From: Oscarella lobularis | Lineage: Eukaryota > Porifera > Homoscleromorpha > Homosclerophorida > Oscarellidae | DNA: 64,000 bases | Assembly (NCBI RefSeq): GCF_947507565.1 | Contig: NC_089175.1 | Span: 3,833,733-3,897,732 of the forward strand | Direction of reading: 5' to 3' | Shown: one piece after another, positions 33,692-45,001 of the stretch | Numbering within the stretch: the first letter of the stretch is position 1 | Layout: every line of letters begins with the position of its first letter | Program-made: the position numbers and the translations under genes | The notes under the pieces: model-generated | Databases searched by the model: none | The model's input: the letters and a program-made list of their open reading frames with translations, nothing else | Told to the model about the DNA's origin: nothing

Positions 33692-35794
33692 ATGAAATCC
33701 TGCGTTGTTCAACTTCTCTTGTACTTCACCATTGAGACAGGTGAGAGTCCGCGGCACTAGTTGCACATTCAACGTACGTGTTTTTGAAACAATGGATGAA
33801 ACTAAAAGGTTCTTTCGCTTTCTCGATTGTGCAAAACAGTAGGGGAGAGGGAATGGGCGGGTCATAAGTTTCCCCGGCTAACGCTGTCTGGGCTCAAACC
33901 CGCGGGGAAAAAGAGTAGTAGTCGTCGCGTGACGAATCCCTAAAGTCTCCAAGGGTGGCCAACGGGCATCGCGTCTGTTAAGAAGAGTGTGTTGTTTTTT
34001 GCATTAATTAATTAACCAATCGCCTCATAGCTTGTTTGACGTCCTAAGCGCTACTAGCGGCTTTGCGGCGCGTCCCGCATCGCATCTGTTTACCTGGGCA
34101 CTTAGCTCCTACGCTTTTGCTCACGCGATTCATTTAGGCTCTTCTACGGTTGAGGTACGGTTGGCTTCGAGTGCTCGTCTTCTTCCCGGTCAGAAGGCCG
34201 AGTTTTCGTGCTCTGTGACTGCTCCCGCGTCGAGTTCTTTCCGAATCACTCGCTGGGAGAAAGGCGGCACGGCGCTTAACCTGAACGACTCCCGCTACAC
34301 ATCGAATCCGACATTGGAGTCCTTTAGCATCCATCAAGTGACGAAAACGGACACGGGATTGTACTACTGCGTAGCTACAATTGATGGGGCGGAGAAGAAC
34401 GGTGCGAAGTATCTCGCTGTTTTAGGTATAAACGCTTCTTGTTGGTCTCTGATAAAAAAACCCGACCTATGCCGCTTTAGTAAACCCAGAAATCTCCTTC
34501 AATCCACTTACTGTTGCAGCCGAAGGTGACTCGGTCACTCTTGGCTGTCCGGGCACCTACTTCACCACCGTCCAGTGGACGTTCAATGGCGTAAACATGA
34601 GTCGTAAACCGGGCTATATTTGCAGCAAGAATAACGCGTTTCTCACCATCGATCGAGTGTCTCGAACGCAAGCGGGGCAATACGTCTGCACGGCAATTAA
34701 TTATTATCCTAGCCATGCGACAACGGGTACACCGGTTTTGGTAGTTCACTGTACGTAAAACCGTAGCGTTGATAGGGCGTTTGCATGCTGGACGAATGTT
34801 TTTTTGCAGATGCCCCAGACACCGTTGTTCACGGTCCGTCGAATGGGACAGTTATTCAAGACAACCCGGTGTACCTGTACTGCAATGCATCCGGCGTTCC
34901 GCCGCCGCGAATACGCTGGGAGAAAGACGGGGTGCTCGTTTCGGACTTGGGAAGCAGTCGGTATAAAATCGAGTCGGAGGGAAAGGCGTTGTCTATCGAT
35001 GGCGTCCTAACGAGCGATACCAGCAACATAACGTGCATTGCAAACAATAGCATGGGCGCAAGCTCGGATTATTGCGAACTGAGAGTAGAAGGTAAAAACG
35101 CAGGTGGGAGAGTTTTTAACACTATACGAGTGTTTTTTCTAGGTCCACCTTCTCCTCCAGAGTTGATAGGTGTAAGCATAACCGTTACCACCATTCCCTC
35201 ACATCGTATCAGCATGTTCGCTAATTGGACGATTCCTTTCGATGGGAATAGTCCCATAAATGGGTACGTGCTACATTACCGGGAAAAAGAAGACGCGCGC
35301 TGGTCCGTGACGCCGACGCGGGAGACGGAAAATTTCAAGGCTATCGACATCGGCGTAGAGGATGAGTCAGATATAATAGGTTATGAATTTTACGTCACTG
35401 CTGAGAACTTGCGCGGAGCATCGAAGCGTTCGAGAATTGTTCAAGCATCTAGGAAGGATTTTATCTTTATTACGCCGCCAACGTCATCTCCACCACCACC
35501 ACCACCAGGCAATTTTTAGTCTTTAGGAAAGATGCCCGCCCGGTTCATGGGGTTTGTGCGTAGATCTCTCTGGTTCGCGTGTTATTGCAATCGTTTTATC
35601 CGGTTTTGCGTCTACAGTCTTGACTACGTTGGCTCTTATTATGCTGGTGCATAAGCGGCAGAAATCGACTCGTTTTCGACCGCAGCAGTACCCAGTGCAA
35701 CAAAACAGTAATAAAATTAAACTTACCTTTTATTGATTAGAATGTCTTCTTTGGTGGATTAGATAATCGGGAACGGCTTGAAAGTCGAGTATAA
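33692..35794 (+). CDS. alpha3: three-Ig/FN3 receptor with ESRV tail
   Basis: Complete seven-exon gene, predicted 479 aa: signal 33692-33740, Ig1 34138-34425, Ig2 34481-34750, Ig3 34810-35091, FN3 35143-35508, transmembrane 35564-35694, tail 35741-35794. Domain landmarks are as in alpha2; the proline run is six residues. Ig2 has GYICSKN where alpha2 has GYTYSKN, adding a Cys. The last exon ends ESRV rather than ESQV, still of S-X-V form. The donor after FN3 is GC. Confidence 0.85.
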
Positions 35795-36451
35795 TTCTGT
35801 TTATCCCTCTAATCGCTTGTACAGCCATTTGAAGAAACATAAGTCAGGAGGACACCAAGGTACTATGTATAGTACGCAGAATCGCAGGTATGCTTTTACG
35901 TTTGTACTGTGACGTTACCCGTACGGCTAGCCCGACCCGTCGCGGTAGGATCCTTTTAGCTTCACAAGCTAGCAAGAGAAGATGGTAGCATCCTTTTTAT
36001 AGAGTTTTTTATGTTGTTGACAATGCACTCTTTATGTATTAGTTATTTTCATGATACGATTTTTGCTCAAAGGTGCATACCGTGTGTGGATCTCCATCCT
36101 CTGCACTCAGAGTAAATTAAATTGGGCCGTCGTTTAGATAAACCTAATTCCATTATCGTATCTATTTAGCTGATTGGACGTCGAAGCCTTGCCCTCGAAA
36201 GCAGTAGTTACGCTTGCGCGCATCGTAAGCGTGTGACAGCTGAAAGCTATTGTTCTCGTTCGTACACTTTGACTGCAATAAGAAGCGTGAGAAACTGTCT
36301 AATAGACGTGATCAGTGGTGCAGATGCTGATCTGCAGGTGCAACAGACCCGGGATTCTGAATTCATGCAAGTGGCGAAGAGCCCGCCAGATTAGAACAAG
36401 AACGACTTCATCGTTTCTCCGACTGTCCGGCTGCATGGTAACACAGAGTCT
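35795..36451. other. alpha3-beta3 intergenic spacer
   Basis: No gene is seen; homologous to 1023-1693 but more diverged, and closer to the spacer at 44343-45001. Confidence 0.5.
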
Positions 36452-38403
36452 ATGAAACGCTACGTCATACAGCTGCTCATCTGTTTGGCTGTCGAGGCGG
36501 GTAAGACTGTCATGTTTAGCTAGAGTAAGACAGTAGCGTCGCGACCTGCACTTTCTTAAAGGTCGTTGGGCGACAAAGGGAGCTATAGACAGTCTAGTAG
36601 AGAAATTGAGTAGGCCCTGCTGCTATAGTCTCCAAGGAAGAGGGAATTGTTTGGCTGACTATTTGCAGCTGTTGACTTTTCCTTGACGTCTGTTTTTCTT
36701 CGCAGATGCACGCTCCACTAAGTTTGCAAACCTTCTGGTTTGCGGTAGTTGCCAGTGCTCCGCCTACTCACGTGATATTTTATTTCGCTTTAGGATCTGC
36801 TGCGGTGCAGCTACTATTGAGATCGAGTCGTCTGCCTTTTCCGGGGCAGAGCGCCTCGTTCTCGTGCTCTGGATCCGGTACAATAATTCGCTGGGAAAAA
36901 GACAACACAGTACTCAATCTAACCAACGCACGCTATTCATCCGATCAAAAAATGTCATCTCTTGTAATTCACTCTTTGGTAAAAACAGACACCGGATTGT
37001 ATCGATGTGTGGCTGTGGTTAGCGGAATAGAAGAAAGCGACACCGTCTATCTCTCTGTGCTGGGTAAAAGGGCTGCCTAAGTTTTCCTAAGACTGAAGCT
37101 AATCGTTGAATGTATTTAGTAAATCCGGAAATCTCGTATAAGCCGCTTACTGTTGCAGTTGAAGGTCATTCTGTCACTCTCGGTTGTCAAACCAGATACT
37201 TCACAAAAATATCTTGGACGTTCAATGGAGTAAATATCAGTCATAAACCTGGTTATATTTACAGCCGAGCAAAGATGAATCTCACCATCGACCGAGTGTC
37301 TCGGACGCACGCAGGCCAATACGCCTGTACCGCAACGAATTATAACAAAGCTCACACTTCAACGGGCACACCCGTTTTAGTGGTCTATTGTACGTATACA
37401 GTAAAACCGGTCATTGATAGAGAGTCGGCCTTTATTTTTAGATGGCCCTGATGCCGTTCTTCGGGGTCCCGTAAACGGGACGGCTATCGAGGGCGAAGAC
37501 GTCATTATGCACCTCAATACAACAGGGTTTCCTTCACCACAAAAAAAGTGGAAGAAAGATGACGTCTTTCTTGAGTTAGAAAGCAGTCGCTATAATCTTG
37601 GGCCAGATGGACAAACTCTATCAATCTCAAGTGTACAGACGAGCGATAGCGGCAATTACACTTGCGTCGTCAACAATACCGTAGGTGAAACATTAGAATA
37701 TTTTCAACTAACTGTAGAAGGTATAGAGAATTCCGGAAATTCTGAATCATAAAACTAATCACAATTTACAAGGTCCACCATCTCCACCCAGGCTGTTGGA
37801 GGCTAACATAACTGTCATGGAAACATTCATCAAAATGTTCGTCAAGTGGACTGTCCCCTTCAATGGGAACAGTCCCATAACTGAGTATACATTGCATTAC
37901 AGGCAAAAAGGAGGCGCGTTCTGGTTCACGATGCTTGTACGCAGTTCTCAAGTGTCTGCTGACGTACCCATGTCTATCAACCTAAATTCCTTGAAAGGCT
38001 TTGACTTTTACGTCACTGCTTCGAATCGTCATGGATCATCTGAGGAATCGGAGATTTTTCAAGTATCTAAGAACAGCTTTCTCCTCATCGCACCGCCAAC
38101 TTCGTCTTCGGAGCCAACAGGCAATACTAATCATTATTTATTAGTGTACAAGTCTCGCTAACAATTGGCTTCTTCTGTATAGAAAAAAGCGGTCTCTCTG
38201 AGTCGCGCGTCATCGTCATTGCTGTTTCCGGTTTTGCAACTTCTATCTTGACTACATTTGCGCTTATCGTGCTAGCTTATAAACGACAGCGTTGGGCCCC
38301 GCCTCATCATCAAGAGGAGCAAAATGCGACTGTGCGAATGTTTGATGCTAGATCCGACTCCTTTGCTGAGTCAAGTCACCCTTCAAAGGAAACTCAAGTA
38401 TGA
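36452..38403 (+). CDS. beta3: three-Ig/FN3 receptor with ETQV tail
   Basis: Complete six-exon gene, predicted 478 aa: signal 36452-36500 (MKRYVIQLLICLAVEAG), Ig1 36794-37063, Ig2 37120-37389, Ig3 37442-37720, FN3 37773-38120, transmembrane and tail 38183-38403. Ig3 lacks the first Cys (MHLNTTG). The tail is like beta2 and ends SKETQV. In this copy an ATG within intron 1 (36706) reads open through to Ig1 as MHAPLSLQTFWFAVVASAPP, a hydrophobic alternative N-terminus; the same frame is stopped in beta1, beta2 and beta4. Confidence 0.85.
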
Positions 38404-38691
38404 CGCTACTTACAGTTAGCTGCCAGCCTCAGGAAATTACCATAGATTACGTATGCACGATATCCTATTTAGGATGAGGACGTGCAGCAATATTGACATA
38501 AAGACATAAGGGGAGAAGCGAGGGGGGCAATCGCGCACCTCATCCCGAAGGCGGCGCGTGGGGGTCAGAAGCCTTATCTGTCCCTAAACTGCGCAGTTGC
38601 GGCGCGTCGCGGGGAGCACCCGACACTTCTTCGTTTGCTGCATCTAGAAGCCGCTGCTTCACTTAGCCTATCCGAATCGGTGTTAGAAAAC

Positions 38692-40731
38692 ATGAGGTAC
38701 AGTTCTTATGGGATTCTGGTTCGATCCACGCGATGAAGACCCAGGAAGCAATTGGGTGCATGGGAGGCCATTACATGACGTTTCCCTCTCAGCCCATAGT
38801 AGCTCACCTACGTCGAGCGCGGGATTCAGAAACTTAAGTTATTCTCCAACTCGTTCGGTTTCTAATCCAGCTACTGGCTATGCCTTGGCAAAGCGCAACG
38901 AAAGCGCCACGTTTGTTTCCGGTCTAGTCTAGCGGCGCTTTTGTGGGTCATGCCAAGGCTCAATGCCAAGCATGCGTTTTGCATTATATGTAAATTGGTG
39001 ATAATTGGTCTCCATTTTCTTACTTTTCTTTCTTCTGTGCAGTGTTCAGCATCTTTATGGTTTGATACGGCAGTGCAAGAAAGCATCCACCGGCTGCTGG
39101 CTGCTACTGCTGCAACTTTTGGCCGTTGCAAGTTCGGGTGAGGTCACACATGGTGGGCGATCCTTCATGACTACGTAATTACTAAAGGGGCCGACGACCG
39201 ATTCAAAATCCAAGCATATCGATCCATTAACGGCTCCGACGAAGTTACTGCTGCTTCGTGCTGGAAAGACGTCGCGTACGCATATCTGTCCGTCACGTGG
39301 CGACTGAATGGTCGTCCTTTGGACTTCGCAACGACCTCTCGCTTCTCGTGGAGCACTAAAACGGGCGCATTCTCAACTCACTTTTGGCTTCAGATCAATT
39401 CCCCGCTTATCGGCGACAACGGTACGACCGTCACATGCCAACCTGACGGCTACAAAGAAAGCGACAAGGCTCTTGTGATTGTATACAGTAAGCAATGACG
39501 TCATTGGCACGATATATAAAGGTGACTGGCTTTATAATAGATTTTGCTCCTAAAGTTGAAGCTATCGGAGATGCTGAAGTCAGACTTTATGAAAATGATG
39601 TATTTCAACCTCGAGTTCGAATCTTTTTCTCGGGCGGAAACGTCGACCTGATGTACTTCAAGAATGAAAGACAAGTCGGTTTGGAAACAAATGTTGATAG
39701 TGTTTATGGAACGAAAGTTGTGTCGTTGTCACCACTAAAAATTCTCAAGGGCATGAGCGGTCCTTTATCCGTTCTTGCTTCTTTGGATGGACTGCGTTTT
39801 CCTTATCCTATTTTTAATTTGACTGTTATCAGTCGCATTCCTGCAACACCTACAAGGGAAGCGTTTTTATTGCCGTCATCATGCAAGTTTAAATTTTGCA
39901 TATATATATATAGACGTCTTGTAATTTTATAACTTTAGATGACTATTCTACAAAATCTGTTGATGGCAACGGCAATGGTGCAGAAATGACAAGTTCAGCA
40001 GCAATTTTGACCAGTTCTGCTGTTGTAACAAGGAGAGGTACTACAGAAAACTCAGCTACTGTTGCTACTACGATAAACCTGTCTGGGAAATCTACTCCGA
40101 CGCTTTCTATACTGACTATACATAAAAACGGCGGTAGGAATAGTTTTTTTATTGCGTTTGTATTGTGATTATTTTTAGGCGAGTTATTGCAAATCATCTT
40201 GGGTGTCTCCATCTCTGGAGTCGTCTTGCTTGCGCTCTCTATCGTGGCACTAATTTTGATTTACCGCAGGCGAAATAAATTCTGCACTAGAACCACGAGA
40301 CAGGAAACTGAAGCAATGCAAGTTAGAAAAACCGGTAAAAGACTCTGATTTTTTTGTACTGTCTCTAATCGTACTTTATCCCTATAGGACAGCATAGTGG
40401 AGCAAACAGAGCTGAAAGAAGCGTAAGAAAATATATATATTTCTATTATAACCGGCTTGCACGCTGCTGCTCTGAAGTGCTTTGTTGAGGATTTAGCAAA
40501 CGACGTGATGGATGACCAGCAAAAAGAAAATGAGAGAACGAGAGAGGAAGTCAGGAGAGAAAGTGAAAAAACAAGAGAGGAAGTTAGAAAAGAAAATGAG
40601 AAGACAAGAGAAGAAATTCGTTTAGCTGTACGTAAGCTTCTTGTAACAGGAATTATTTTTATTTATCAGTGCATTTGCAGGAAGCTTCACGTTCCAAGAA
40701 CGGGATTTTGAAAGGTCCGACTGCAGTATAA
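38692..40731 (+). CDS. C2: kinase-less Ig-like receptor with 11-residue-repeat tail
   Basis: Nine exons, predicted 442 aa: 38692-38696, 39043-39137, 39188-39487, 39541-39882, 39939-40133, 40179-40334, 40388-40422, 40478-40627, 40681-40731. The signal peptide is MSVQHLYGLIRQCKK with core CWLLLLQLLAVASSG. The Ig-like domain contains SCWKDV, TWRLNG and NGTTVTC; next are the Cys-free domain shared with the B kinases, a Thr/Ser stalk, a membrane helix and a basic RRRNKF stop-transfer. The tail contains the block NERTREEVRRESEKTREEV plus a further TREE repeat, very charged and probably a coiled coil or single alpha-helix. The C-terminus PTAV fits a T-X-V PDZ pattern. The donor after exon 4 is GC (CAT|GCAAGT). 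No kinase exons follow. Confidence 0.8.
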
Positions 40732-40990
40732 TGCAGCTAAAACTAGCCACTGTTCACATAAAACCCTGCTACCCGCGGTTACCCGCTGCACATGTATTTA
40801 TGTAGAGGAGTATATTTATCTGCCATTGTGTCACGTGATATTCGATCCTTTCTCCATGCTTTCTCCTTCTGTCGTGTACACGGCGTCCCGCCAATGCTTA
40901 GCCAAACTATTGTGCTGTGGTAAGCCACCGTCGATCGCCTCGCATAAGAGTCAAAGTCGTTGTCTCCGTAGGTTAGAACTCGCCAACGGA
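40732..40990. other. C2 3' flank
   Basis: No gene is seen; same block as 21446-21702 including TCACGTGA near 40831. Confidence 0.5.
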
Positions 40991-41934
40991 CAAAAAGAAG
41001 ACGCGCGTTGGTCAATGGCACTGGCGAGGGAGACAGAAACGTCAAGGACGTCATTGTGCACCTCAATGCAACAGGGTTTCCTTCACCGCAAGAAGACGAC
41101 GTCTTTCTCGAGTTAGGAAGCAGTCGCTATAACCTCGGGCCAGATGGACAAACTCTATCAATCTCAAGTGTACAGACCAGCGATAGCGGCAATTACACTT
41201 GCGTCGTCAGCAATACCGTAGGTAAAACGTTAAAATATTTTCAACTAACCGTAGAAGGTATAGAGAATTCCGGAAATTCTAAATCGTAAAACTAACTAAT
41301 CACAATTTACAAGGTCCACCATCTCCACCCAGGCTGTTGGAGGCTAACATAACTATCATGAAAACATTCATCAAAATGTTTGTCAAGTGGACTGTTCCCT
41401 TCAATGGGAACAGTCCCTTAATACATTGCATTACCGGCAAAAAGGAGGCGCGTTCTGGTATACAATGCTTGTACGCAGTTCTCAAGTGTCTGCTGACGTA
41501 CCTATGCCTATCAAGCTAATTTCTTTGACCGACTTTGAGTTTTACGTCACTGCTTCGAATTGCCATGGATCATCAGCCATTTTTCGAGTACCTAAGAAAA
41601 ACTTTCTCCTCATCGCACCACCAACTTCAGAACCAACAGGCAATAATAAAATTAATCATTGATTAGCTAACAACTGGCATATTATGTATAGAAGAAAGCG
41701 GTCTCTCTGAGTCACGCGTCATCGTTATTGCTGTCTCCGGTTTTGCAACTTCTATCCTGACTACATTTGCTTTTATTGTGCTGGCTTATAAACGACAGCG
41801 TTTGGCTCTGCCTAATGGATCAAGAGGAGCAAAATTCAGTGGTGCGAGTGCTTGAACTCGAAGCTATTAGTACCAGATCTGACTCCTTTGCTGAATCGAA
41901 ACCGAATCTCTCTTCAAAAGAAACTCAAGTATGA
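40991..41934 (+). pseudogene. Chimera 2: FN3 relic fused to beta Ig3/FN3/TM
   Basis: Counterpart of chimera 1 with the same junction (FN3 relic to beta Ig3 at about 41048). This copy keeps the Ig3 end and donor (exon end 41257) but has lost the segment around KKWKKD (CCGCAAGAAGACG). FN3 41314-41639 is shortened near 41418 and near 41573. The transmembrane exon 41692-41934 carries the same one-base insertion after ALPN, so the ETQV codons are out of frame. The two chimeras share the junction and the insertion but have private deletions. Confidence 0.75.
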
Positions 41935-42266
41935 AGTGTACTCATCTGTACTGTTGGACAGCTGACAGCCTTCAGGTAGTTCGCGCGCGACGGTGATATC
42001 CGTTGGGAAAGAGGTGTATTGCAATATTGTTCTTTCTATCTATAGTGTGGGAGTATTGCGCGCGCGCACACAGAGGAGCTCTTAACTCTTTGCCATACGT
42101 GCAGTCATAGAGATTGCCGCCCAAGGCTTCACAACGCAGCGCGTGAGATTTTCGCACGTAATATTAATAAGCTTGCAGATTTTATGCTTGCTTCCTTTTT
42201 TGCAGGCGTCAAATCATCTCCCTTTTCCGGTTTCAATCTGCTTCAGGTCTTCTGCACGTCGGTTAC

Positions 42267-44342
42267 ATGAAATCCTGCGTTGTTCAACTTCTCTTGTACT
42301 TCACCATTGAGACAGGTGAGAGTCCGCGGCACTAGTTAGTTGCACATTCAACGTACGTGTTTTTGAAACAATGGATGAAACTAAAAGGTTCTTTCGCTTT
42401 CTTGATCGTGCAAAAACAGTGGGGTAGAGGGAATGGGCGGGTCATAAGTTTCCCCGGCTAACGCTGTCTGGGCTCAAACCCGCGGCGAAAAAGAGTAGTA
42501 GTCGTCGCGTGATGAGTCCCCAAGATCTCCAAGGGTGGCCAACGGGCATCGCGTCTGTTGAGAAGAGTGTGTTGTTTTTTGCATTACCGGTAACCAATCT
42601 CCTCATAGCTTTTTTGACGTCCTAAGCGCTACTAGTGGCTTTGCGGCGCGTCCCGCATCGCATCTGTTTACCTGGGCACTTAGCTCCTACGCTTTTGCTC
42701 ACGCGATTCATTTAGGCTCTTCTACGGTTGAGGTACGGTTGGCTTCGAGTGCTCGTCTACTTCCCGGTCAGAAGGCCGAGTTTTCGTGCTCTGTGACTGC
42801 TCCCGCATCGAGTTCTTTCCGAATCACTCGCTGGGAGAAAGGTGGCGCGGCGCTTAACCTGAACGACTCCCGCTACACATCGAATCCGACATTGGAGTCC
42901 TTTAGCATCCATCAAGTGACGAAAACGGACACGGGATTGTACTTTTGCGTAGCTACAATTGATGGGGCGGAAAAGAGCGGTGCGAAGTATCTCGCTGTTT
43001 TAGGTATAAACGCTTCTTGTTGGTCTCTGATAAAAAAACCCGACCTATGCCGCTTTAGTAAACCCAGAAATCTCCTTCAATCCACTTACTGTTGCAGCCG
43101 AAGGTGACTCGGTCACTCTTGGCTGTCCGGGCACCTACTTCACCACCGTCCAGTGGACGTTCAATGGCGTAAACATGAGTCGTAAACCGGGCTATACTTA
43201 CAGCAAGAATAACGCGTTTCTCACCATCGATCGAGTGTCTCGAACGCAAGCGGGGCAATACGTCTGCACGGCAATTAATTATTACCCTAACCATGCCACA
43301 ACGGGTACACCGGTTTTGGTAGTTCACTGTACGTAAAACCATAGCGTTGATAGAGCGATTGCATGCTGGACGAATGTTTTTTGCAGATGCCCCCGACACC
43401 GTTGTTCACGGTCCGTCGAATTGGACAGTTATTCAAGACTTCCCGGTGTACCTGTACTGCAATGCATCCGGCGTTCCGCCGCCGCGAATACGCTGGGAGA
43501 AAGACGGTATAAAATCGAGTCGGAGGGAAAGGCGTTGTCTATCAATGGCGTCCTAACGAGCGATACCAGCAACATAACGTGCATTGCAAACAATAGCATG
43601 GGCGCAAGTTCGGATTATTGTGAACTGAGAGTAGAAGGTAAAACGTAGGTGGGAGAGTTTTTAGCACTACGAGTGTTTTTTTCTAGGTCCACCCTTTCCT
43701 CCAGAGTTGATAGGTGTTAGCGTAACCGTTACCATCCACTCACATCGTATCAGTATGTTCGCTAATTGGACGATTCCTTTCGATGGGAATAGTCCCATAA
43801 ATGGGTACGTGCTACATTACCGGGAAAAAGAAGACGCGCGCTGGTCCGTGACGCCGACGCGGGAGACGGAAAATTTCAAGGCTATCGACATCGGCGTAGT
43901 GGATGAGTCAGGTATAATAGGTTATGAATTTTACGTCACTGCTGAGAACTTGCGCGGAGCATCGAAGCGTTCGAGAATTGTTCAAGAATCTAGGAAGGAT
44001 TTTATCTTTATTACGCCGCCAACGTCATCTCCACCACCACCACCACCACCACCAGGCAATTTTTAGTCCTTTAGGAAAGATGCCCGCTGGGTTCATGGGG
44101 TTTGTGCGTAGATCTCTCTGGTCCGCGTGTTATTGCAATCGCTTTATCCGGTTTTGCGTCTACAGTCTTGACTACGTTGGCTCTTATTGTGCTGGTGCAT
44201 AAGCGGCAGCGATCGACTCGTTTTCGACCGCAGCAGTACCCAGTGCAACAAAACAGTAATAAAATTAAACTCGCCTTTTATTGATTAGAATGTCTTCTTT
44301 GGTGGATCAGATAATCGGGAACGGCTTGAAAGTCAAGTATAA
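42267..44342 (+). pseudogene. alpha4: Ig/FN3 receptor with 31-nt deletion in Ig3
   Basis: Exons: signal 42267-42315, Ig1 42716-43003, Ig2 43059-43328, Ig3 43387-43637, FN3 43687-44055, transmembrane 44112-44242, tail 44289-44342. Ig3 is 31 nt shorter than in alpha3: RWEKDG jumps into what should be YKIES in the wrong frame, leading to a stop at about 43554-43556. The deletion joins two short CGG repeats. All other exons, including the ESQV tail and the eight-proline run, are intact, so inactivation looks recent. The upstream sequence is spliced directly onto the 3' flank of chimera 2 at about 42000, removing the B-TRAF-U part of the unit. Confidence 0.75.
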
Positions 44343-45001
44343 TGCTGTTTATCCCTCTAATCGCTTGTACAGCCATTTGAAGAACATAAATCAGGAGGAC
44401 ACCAAGGTACTATATATAGTACGCAGAATCGCAGGTATGCTTTTACGTTTGTACTGTGACGTTACCCGTACGGCTAGCCCGACCCGTCGCGGTAGGATCT
44501 TTTTAGCTTAACAAGCTAGCAAGAGAAGATGGTAGCATCCTTTTTATAGAGTTTTTTATGTTGTTGACAATGCACTCAGTTTCAGGTACATTTATGTATT
44601 AGTTATTTTCATGATACGATTTTTGCTCAAAGGTGCATACCGTGTGTGGATCTCCATCCTCTGCACTCAGAGTAAATTAAATTGGGCCGTCATTTACATA
44701 AACCTAATTCCATTATCTATTTAGCTGATTGGACGTTGAAGCCTTGCCCTCGAAAGCAGTAGTTACGCTTGCGCGCATCGTAAGCGTGTGACAGCTGAAA
44801 GCCATTGTTCTCGTTCGTACACTTGCAATAAGAAGCGTGAGAAACTGTCTAATAGACGTGATCAGTGGTGCAGATGCTGATCTGCAGGTGCAACAGACCC
44901 GGGATTCTGAATTCATGCAAGTAGCGAAGAGCCCGCCAGATTAGAAAAAGAACGACTTCATCGTTTCTCCGACTGTCTGGCTGCATGGTAACACAGAGTC
45001 T
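44343..45001. other. alpha4-beta4 intergenic spacer
   Basis: No gene is seen; homologous to the other alpha-beta spacers. Confidence 0.5.

Larger units (their letters stand above)
22660..41934 (+). repeat. Duplicated unit II (~19 kb)
   Basis: Second copy of unit I, same gene order from B2 to the second chimera. Stretches around the TRAF gene, U and C are almost identical to unit I (for example 20258-20599 vs 39541-39882), implying recent duplication or ongoing gene conversion. At about 42000 the sequence leaves the unit and joins sequence homologous to 14115. Confidence 0.75.
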
